Shown: positions 6,183-9,376 of the stretch, one piece after another | How positions within the stretch are numbered: the stretch's first letter is position 1 | Layout: every line of letters starts with the position of its first letter | Assembly: GCF_001280005.1 (NCBI RefSeq) | Contig: NZ_LGDW01000114.1 | Location: forward strand, 1-9,376 | Source of the DNA: Streptomyces sp. NRRL WC-3618 | GTDB lineage: Bacteria > Actinomycetota > Actinomycetes > Streptomycetales > Streptomycetaceae | Direction of reading: 5' to 3' | DNA: 9,376 nt | Notes under the pieces: model-generated | What the model was told of the DNA's origin: nothing | Seen by the model: only the letters and a program-made list of their open reading frames with translations | Databases searched by the model: none | Translations under genes and position numbers: made by a program

Positions 6183-7013
6183 ATGGCAGATCTCACAGGT
6201 TTCCCCCTCAAAGACAACGCCACACACGACGCCACCGAACACTACGAGCGCTACAGCGCCCTCATGATGGCGCCCTTCGTCGCCGCGATCGTCGAGGCCG
6301 CCGACCTCTTCCCGGGCGCCCAGGTCCTCGATCTGGCCTGCGGCACCGGCTTCGTCGCCCGCGCTGCCGCCGCCCAGGTCGGTCCCACGGGCCACGTGGC
6401 CGCCGCCGACCTCCTGGAGGACATGCTCACAACCGCCGCCCGCAACGCACCCCGGATGTACCCCGACATCGAGTTCACCCAGGCCCCGGCCGACAAACTC
6501 CCGTACCCGGACGACTCGTTCGACGTGGTCCTCTGCCAACAGGGCATCCAGTACTTCCCCGACCTGGACGCCGCACTCACCGAAGCGGCCCGCGTCACCC
6601 GCACGGGCGGCCGTCTCGCGATCACCACCTGGACTCCGCCGGCAGACCGCATTCCGTACTTCGCCGCCCAGCTCAAGGCCGTCACAGAACACGGCGATCC
6701 GGAGGCGAGGGCCCGTTTCGAGACGTCCCTCTCCTGCCCCGCCGACCGCCTCGTCGCCGCCCTGACCGCCGCAGGCTTCCACGACATCACGATCCGCGAG
6801 GTCACCTTCGGGATCGCCTTCCCGGACATCGCGGACTTCGTCACCGGCCACCTGGCGGCCGTCCCGTGGGGCCAGTCGATCGAGGAGGCGGGCGGACGGC
6901 CTCGCTTCACCGAGGCAGCGGAAACGATCCGCGAGGCACTGGCCCCCCACACGTCCCCCGACGGCTCGGCAACCCTCCCATTCACCTCGACCCTGGCCAC
7001 AGCGACCGGCTGA
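6183..7013 (+). CDS. Class I SAM-dependent methyltransferase (UbiE/Methyltransf_11-like)
   Basis: A 276-residue soluble enzyme with a Rossmann methyltransferase fold. Motif I is VLDLACGTGFVARAA at 48-62. Asp76 in VAAADLLEDML is the likely acid that holds the ribose of S-adenosylmethionine. APADKLPYPDDSFDVVLCQQGIQYF (101-125) covers motifs II-III of the family, and AARVTRTGGRLAITTW is the post-core strand. The C-terminal third (SLSCPADRLVAALTAAGF and following) is the variable substrate-binding part. The substrate cannot be read from the sequence; relatives act on quinones, lipids or small secondary metabolites. The start lies 33 bp after the phosphatase stop in the same frame, with no in-frame start between and no clear ribosome site. 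It may be co-transcribed with the phosphatase gene. It converges on the exporter gene with only 16 bp between the two stop codons. I do not assign a gene name. Confidence 0.88.
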   Translation: MADLTGFPLKDNATHDATEHYERYSALMMAPFVAAIVEAADLFPGAQVLDLACGTGFVARAAAAQVGPTGHVAAADLLEDMLTTAARNAPRMYPDIEFTQAPADKLPYPDDSFDVVLCQQGIQYFPDLDAALTEAARVTRTGGRLAITTWTPPADRIPYFAAQLKAVTEHGDPEARARFETSLSCPADRLVAALTAAGFHDITIREVTFGIAFPDIADFVTGHLAAVPWGQSIEEAGGRPRFTEAAETIREALAPHTSPDGSATLPFTSTLATATG

Positions 7014-7019
7014 CCGCCC

Positions 7020-7044
7020 GTGCCTACTACTACGTAGTAGGCAC
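7020..7044. terminator. Bidirectional terminator-like hairpin between convergent methyltransferase and exporter genes
   Basis: Perfect 10-bp arms, GTGCCTACTA and TAGTAGGCAC, enclose the 5-nt loop CTACG. The hairpin begins 7 bp after the methyltransferase stop, and the exporter's own stop codon (7032-7030) lies in the loop. The stem symmetry lets it fold in transcripts from either strand. There is no T-run, as is common for Streptomyces terminators. A 14-bp perfect palindrome, CTACTACGTAGTAG, forms its core. Confidence 0.65.
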
Positions 7045-8316
7045 CACGGCCTCCACCGAAGCCCCGCCCTGCGCGACCACCCGACTCCGCCGCGCCAGAG
7101 ACGGCTGATTCTGTACGGGGGTCAGCTGCCGTCCCAGCCGTACGGCGAGGACGCTGATCCCCAGGGAGAACAGCAGGAACATCACGATGTACGGCGCGTG
7201 CAGCGAGGCCCCCAGGGGCCCACCCACCGCCGGACCGAGCGCCAGCGCCAACTGCTTCACCAGGGCGAACGCCGAGTTGTACTGTCCCGCCATCCCGGCA
7301 GGCGCCAGATCGGCCACCAGCGGCGCGACGGTCGGTGCCAGCATCGCCTCCCCGAGCCCGAACAGCGCGTACGTCGACACGAACGCGGCGCTCGCCATGG
7401 CCTGGCTGCCGTGCCCGAGCCCCGCGTACCCGGCCACGCCCCACGCGACGGCCCAGAGGATCCCCACGGCCGCGATCACTCGGGACCGCTTCTGCCGCTC
7501 GACGAACCTGAGCACCGCGAACTGCGCGACCACGATCACCGCGGTGTTCGCCGCAAGCGCTGAACCGAGCGACGACGTCGAGATCCCGGCCGCCTCGACC
7601 CCGTACGCGGCCAGCCCCGACTCGAACTGCCCGTAGCAGGCGAAGAACAGCACGAAGCCCAGCACACACAGCTGCACCATCGCCCGGTTCCCGAGCAGCT
7701 GCTTCCAGCTGCCCCTGGCCTGAGCCGGAGCACCGTCGATCTTCGGTGAACGAGGCATCCGCACGGTCGCCATGATCACAGCGAGCAGCAGGAACATCGC
7801 CGCCTCGATGCCGAACAGCAGAGTGAATGAGCCGACCCGGGTCGTGTCCACGAGATGCCCGCCGATGAGCCCACCGACGCCGAGTCCCAGGTTCTGCAGA
7901 AAGAACTGGGTGGCGAAGGCCCGCGACCGCGTCTCCGCCGACGAGAAGTCCACGATCATCGTCGCGAGCGCCGGCTGCATCACGGCCTGCCCGGCCCCCA
8001 GCGCCACAGCGGCCAGGAGTACGGCGGTCGCGTCGGCGGCGAGCCCGAGGCCCATCGCGCCGACAGAGGCGGTGACCAGGGCGACGAGCAGCACCGGCAG
8101 CGGGCCGCGCCGGACGATGGCCCGCCCGGCGAACGGCAGCACGATCAGCGCCGCCACGGCAAAGACGGCGAGTACGAGTCCCGCCGTCATGGCTCCCAGT
8201 CCCCGCACCTGCGCCACATAGACGTACAGATAGGGGACGGTGAAGCCGAGCCCGAACGCGCTGAGTGCGTTGCCCACATGGATCCGGCGCATCGCTGCGC
8301 CCATCGCCCTGGTCAC
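7030..8316 (-). CDS. MFS drug efflux transporter (DHA1-type, probable multidrug exporter)
   Basis: About 428 residues of mostly hydrophobic helices consistent with a 12-helix major facilitator carrier that uses the proton gradient to export small molecules. Helix 1 is GNALSAFGLGFTVPYLYVYV. The loop after helix 2 has a degenerate motif A (LPFAGRAIVRRGPLPVLL), followed by VALGAGQAVMQPALATMIVD. A hydrophilic central loop (RMPRSPKIDGAPAQARGSWKQL) separates the halves, and the second half contains FGLGEAMLAPTVAPLVADLAP and GPAVGGPLGASL. I start at GTG 8316, preceded by AGGTGAAA. GTG 8322 is nearly as good, ATG 8304 (MGAAMRRIH) is a shorter option, and the frame stays open to TTG 8349. Divergent from a marR gene with shared palindromes between them, it is most likely repressed by that regulator. 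From memory it corresponds to S. coelicolor SCO4121, a reported multidrug exporter; specificity here is inferred. Confidence 0.9.
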   Translation of the reverse strand: MTRAMGAAMRRIHVGNALSAFGLGFTVPYLYVYVAQVRGLGAMTAGLVLAVFAVAALIVLPFAGRAIVRRGPLPVLLVALVTASVGAMGLGLAADATAVLLAAVALGAGQAVMQPALATMIVDFSSAETRSRAFATQFFLQNLGLGVGGLIGGHLVDTTRVGSFTLLFGIEAAMFLLLAVIMATVRMPRSPKIDGAPAQARGSWKQLLGNRAMVQLCVLGFVLFFACYGQFESGLAAYGVEAAGISTSSLGSALAANTAVIVVAQFAVLRFVERQKRSRVIAAVGILWAVAWGVAGYAGLGHGSQAMASAAFVSTYALFGLGEAMLAPTVAPLVADLAPAGMAGQYNSAFALVKQLALALGPAVGGPLGASLHAPYIVMFLLFSLGISVLAVRLGRQLTPVQNQPSLARRSRVVAQGGASVEAVVPTT

Positions 8317-8370
8317 TTTCACCTGCCTTGACGTGAAGTCGTACGCCAACCGAAGGGGTTAGACATGAAG

Positions 8371-8421
8371 ACTTCGAAGCTAAAATTTAGAATTGAACAG
8401 TACACCTCGAAGGACTTCGAC
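8371..8421. promoter_or_regulatory. Shared operator/promoter region of exporter and marR genes
   Basis: Between the divergent starts lie CTTCGAAG (8372-8379, perfect), CTAAA-A-TTTAG (8380-8390) and TCGAAG-GA-CTTCGA (8407-8420, perfect 6-bp arms). The outer two repeat the same CTTCGA/TCGAAG half-site with centres about 38 bp apart. The AT-rich core between them includes TAAAAT and TAGAAT, good -10 candidates in otherwise GC-rich DNA. The layout fits a MarR dimer binding at two sites over both promoters. Confidence 0.6.
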
Positions 8422-8450
8422 GCCAAGCGGCCGCATGGGAGACTGCGGGC

Positions 8451-8999
8451 ATGGGTGACACCCCCGCCGTCGGTGAGCCGACGCTCGATGAGCAGATCGC
8501 CGCCTACCAGCGCGAGTTCAGAGACCTGGACCCCCAGGTCGAGAAGATCGTCGCGGCCCTGGGCCGGCTGAACCGCCGTATGAACGTCGCGTACGGCCGC
8601 CAGACCGCGACGCTCGGCATCAGCAACGCCGAGTGGGAGGTGCTCAAGGCGCTGGTGCTGTCCGGAGCCCCGTACCGCATGGGCCCGAGCGACCTCGCGA
8701 AGCGACTGGGCCTGACTCCGGCCGCGATGACCCACCGGATCGACCGGATGGTGACGGAGGGCCTGGTCACCAGGGAACGCGACGAGTCCAACCGGGTCCG
8801 CGTGATCGTGGGGCTGACGGACGAGGGCCGCGAGAAGTGGCTGGAGGCGATGCGCCTGGCCACCGTCTTCGAGGACGACCTCCTCCAGGACCTCTCCCAG
8901 GAGGAACGCGCGAGTCTCGGCGACGTCCTCACCCGTCTCCTGCGCCGAGTGGAGCACGCTCAGCCGGACGCCGGCGGCCGACTTAGCGATCTCGACTAA
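8451..8999 (+). CDS. MarR-family transcriptional regulator
   Basis: A 182-residue winged-helix protein, slightly longer than the usual 140-160 because of an N-terminal helix (TLDEQIAAYQREFRDLDPQVEKI). The dimer helix continues to NRRMNVAYGRQTATLG. The winged helix spans about 58-125: EWEVLKALVLSG, DLAKRLGLTPAAMTHRIDRM (recognition helix about 89-104), then the wing RERDESNRVRVIVGLTDEG with the conserved Asp/Arg wing pattern. The C-terminal helices (FEDDLLQDLSQEERASLGDVLTRLLRRVE) close the dimer interface. No cysteine is present, which argues against thiol-based oxidant sensing; a phenolic or drug ligand is more likely. The ATG at 8451 has GGGAG about 9 nt upstream. It is divergent from the exporter gene and probably controls it and itself. 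The rRNA operon promoter begins only about 40 bp after its stop. Confidence 0.93.
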   Translation: MGDTPAVGEPTLDEQIAAYQREFRDLDPQVEKIVAALGRLNRRMNVAYGRQTATLGISNAEWEVLKALVLSGAPYRMGPSDLAKRLGLTPAAMTHRIDRMVTEGLVTRERDESNRVRVIVGLTDEGREKWLEAMRLATVFEDDLLQDLSQEERASLGDVLTRLLRRVEHAQPDAGGRLSDLD

Positions 9000-9019
9000 A
9001 GATCTTGACAGGGCGAGGC

Positions 9020-9056
9020 CGGGGATGGCAGGGGGCGCTTGACAGCCCCCTCCCCG
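9020..9056 (+). terminator. GC-rich hairpin after marR, overlapping the rRNA -35 box
   Basis: AGGGGGC (9030-9036) pairs perfectly with GCCCCCT (9045-9051) around the 8-nt loop GCTTGACA. CGGGG (9020-9024) can extend the stem with CCCCG (9052-9056) across a 5-nt bulge. It starts about 20 bp after the marR stop, so it is a plausible terminator for marR. There is no T-run. Its loop holds the TTGACA of the downstream promoter. Confidence 0.55.
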
Positions 9057-9067
9057 ACCCGTAAAGT
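9039..9067 (+). promoter_or_regulatory. Strong rRNA operon promoter (TTGACA, 17 bp, TAAAGT)
   Basis: A perfect -35 TTGACA (9039-9044), a 17-bp spacer and a -10 TAAAGT (9062-9067, 5 of 6 to consensus) form the best housekeeping-sigma promoter in the window. The expected start is near 9073-9075. It lies several hundred bases upstream of the expected 16S gene, as rRNA promoters do in Streptomyces, where each operon has several. Confidence 0.75.
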
Positions 9068-9097
9068 TCTTCGGGTTGCCACGGGGCCGTAACGGTT

Positions 9098-9120
9098 CTG
9101 CGGCAGCACCTCCGCCGCAG
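9098..9120 (+). other. Hairpin CTGCGGC-N9-GCCGCAG in the early rRNA leader
   Basis: Perfect 7-bp GC-rich arms with a 9-nt loop begin about 24 nt after the predicted rRNA start site. Flanking GGTTGCC (9074-9080) and GGCAAAACC (9125-9133) are nearly complementary and could extend the structure. It may protect or pace the nascent leader; a role is not established. Confidence 0.4.
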
Positions 9121-9220
9121 CAGCGGCAAAACCAAACCATCAGCATGATCTCCCGTCCGGGTTGATTTCGGTGTGCCCGAATTTAATTCGAATGAGGCTC
9201 GATGGAGCTCAGCGGCCCGA

Positions 9221-9250
9221 TTGGGAATCGCCGAGAGGATCGGTTAAGGT
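9221..9250 (+). promoter_or_regulatory. Second candidate rRNA promoter (TTGGGA, 18 bp, TAAGGT)
   Basis: TTGGGA (9221-9226) and TAAGGT (9245-9250) are separated by 18 bp, with a predicted start near 9257, just before the conserved leader block. This fits the multiple-promoter organisation of Streptomyces rRNA operons. An AT-rich inverted repeat, CGAAT-TTA-ATTCG (9178-9190), lies upstream and could act as an UP-like or factor-binding element. Confidence 0.4.
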
Positions 9251-9376
9251 TTGAGACGTCGGAACGGCCCAACAGCCGGGAAGACAAGCCCCGCTGACTG
9301 GGAATCAGGCCCGAAAGGATCTGATAGAGTCGGACTCGCCGGAAAGGGAAACGCGAAAGCGGAAACCTGGAAAGCA
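9251..9376 (+). other. rRNA operon 5' leader (precursor 16S, continues past the window)
   Basis: No protein frame fits this stretch. It carries purine-rich blocks that I recognise from Streptomyces precursor-16S leaders: GAAAGGATCTGATAGAGTCGG (9314-9334), then CCGGAAAGGGAAACGCGAAAG and CCTGGAAAGCA at the edge. In known operons these blocks precede the boxA-like and RNase III processing segments and then the 16S gene by a few hundred bases. None of those later elements is inside the window. Recognition is from memory of the family, not from an alignment. Confidence 0.75.

Noticed and set aside
9005..9033. Promoter from the first TTGACA after marR
   Set aside because: The -35 is perfect, but 16-19 bp downstream there is only GC-rich sequence with no TA...T element.
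9321..9330. Promoter -10 in CTGATAGAGT of the rRNA leader
   Set aside because: TAGAGT looks like a -10, but no -35 lies 16-19 bp upstream, and this block recurs in Streptomyces rRNA leaders as transcribed sequence.
1..9376. CRISPR array, insertion sequence, phage, toxin-antitoxin or tRNA gene
   Set aside because: No spaced direct repeats, transposase or integrase motifs, small paired toxin/antitoxin frames or tRNA cloverleaf were seen on either strand.

Overview
The window is chromosomal DNA of a Streptomyces or a close relative. The evidence is very high GC with strong third-position GC in every real frame, GTG starts, typical Streptomyces regulator families, and a right end that reads as a Streptomyces rRNA operon leader. 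Six complete protein genes, one truncated gene and the 5' flank of an rRNA operon are present. From memory, the order ECF sigma, TetR, NADH dehydrogenase, PP2C-type phosphatase, MFS exporter, MarR resembles the S. coelicolor SCO4117-SCO4122 neighbourhood. I could not check this by search.

Left part (1-2835), minus strand. The first gene is an ECF-type sigma factor whose C-terminus carries a zinc-finger anti-sigma-like segment, a membrane helix and a long Pro-Thr/Pro-Ser tail; its 3' end lies outside the window. A TetR-family repressor lies 183 bp upstream of it on the same strand. A 380-bp divergent intergenic region follows, with several inverted repeats that are candidate operators.

Middle part (2836-7013), plus strand. 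This holds a type II NADH dehydrogenase, a PAS-SpoIIE phosphatase-HATPase (RsbU/RsbW-like) signalling protein, and a class I SAM-dependent methyltransferase. The methyltransferase begins 33 bp after the phosphatase stop without a visible ribosome binding site. A strong inverted repeat separates it from the convergent gene to its right.

Right part (7020-9376). An MFS drug exporter (minus) and a MarR regulator (plus) are divergent. They share an AT-rich gap with repeated CTTCGA/TCGAAG palindromes, a textbook repressor-exporter arrangement. Immediately after marR lie a GC-rich hairpin, a near-consensus promoter (TTGACA, 17 bp, TAAAGT) and the rRNA leader running to the window end. The 16S gene itself should start a few hundred bases beyond.

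As a unit, the window is a conserved core-chromosome block of stress signalling (membrane-linked sigma, phosphatase/kinase switch), respiration (NDH-2) and drug efflux under local repressors, abutting a ribosomal operon. I see no phage, insertion sequence, CRISPR or toxin-antitoxin signature, and no strong case for a wholly new system. The most interesting items are the one-protein sigma/anti-sigma architecture, the fused phosphatase-kinase, the operator palindromes, and the terminator-like hairpin that contains the -35 box of the rRNA promoter.
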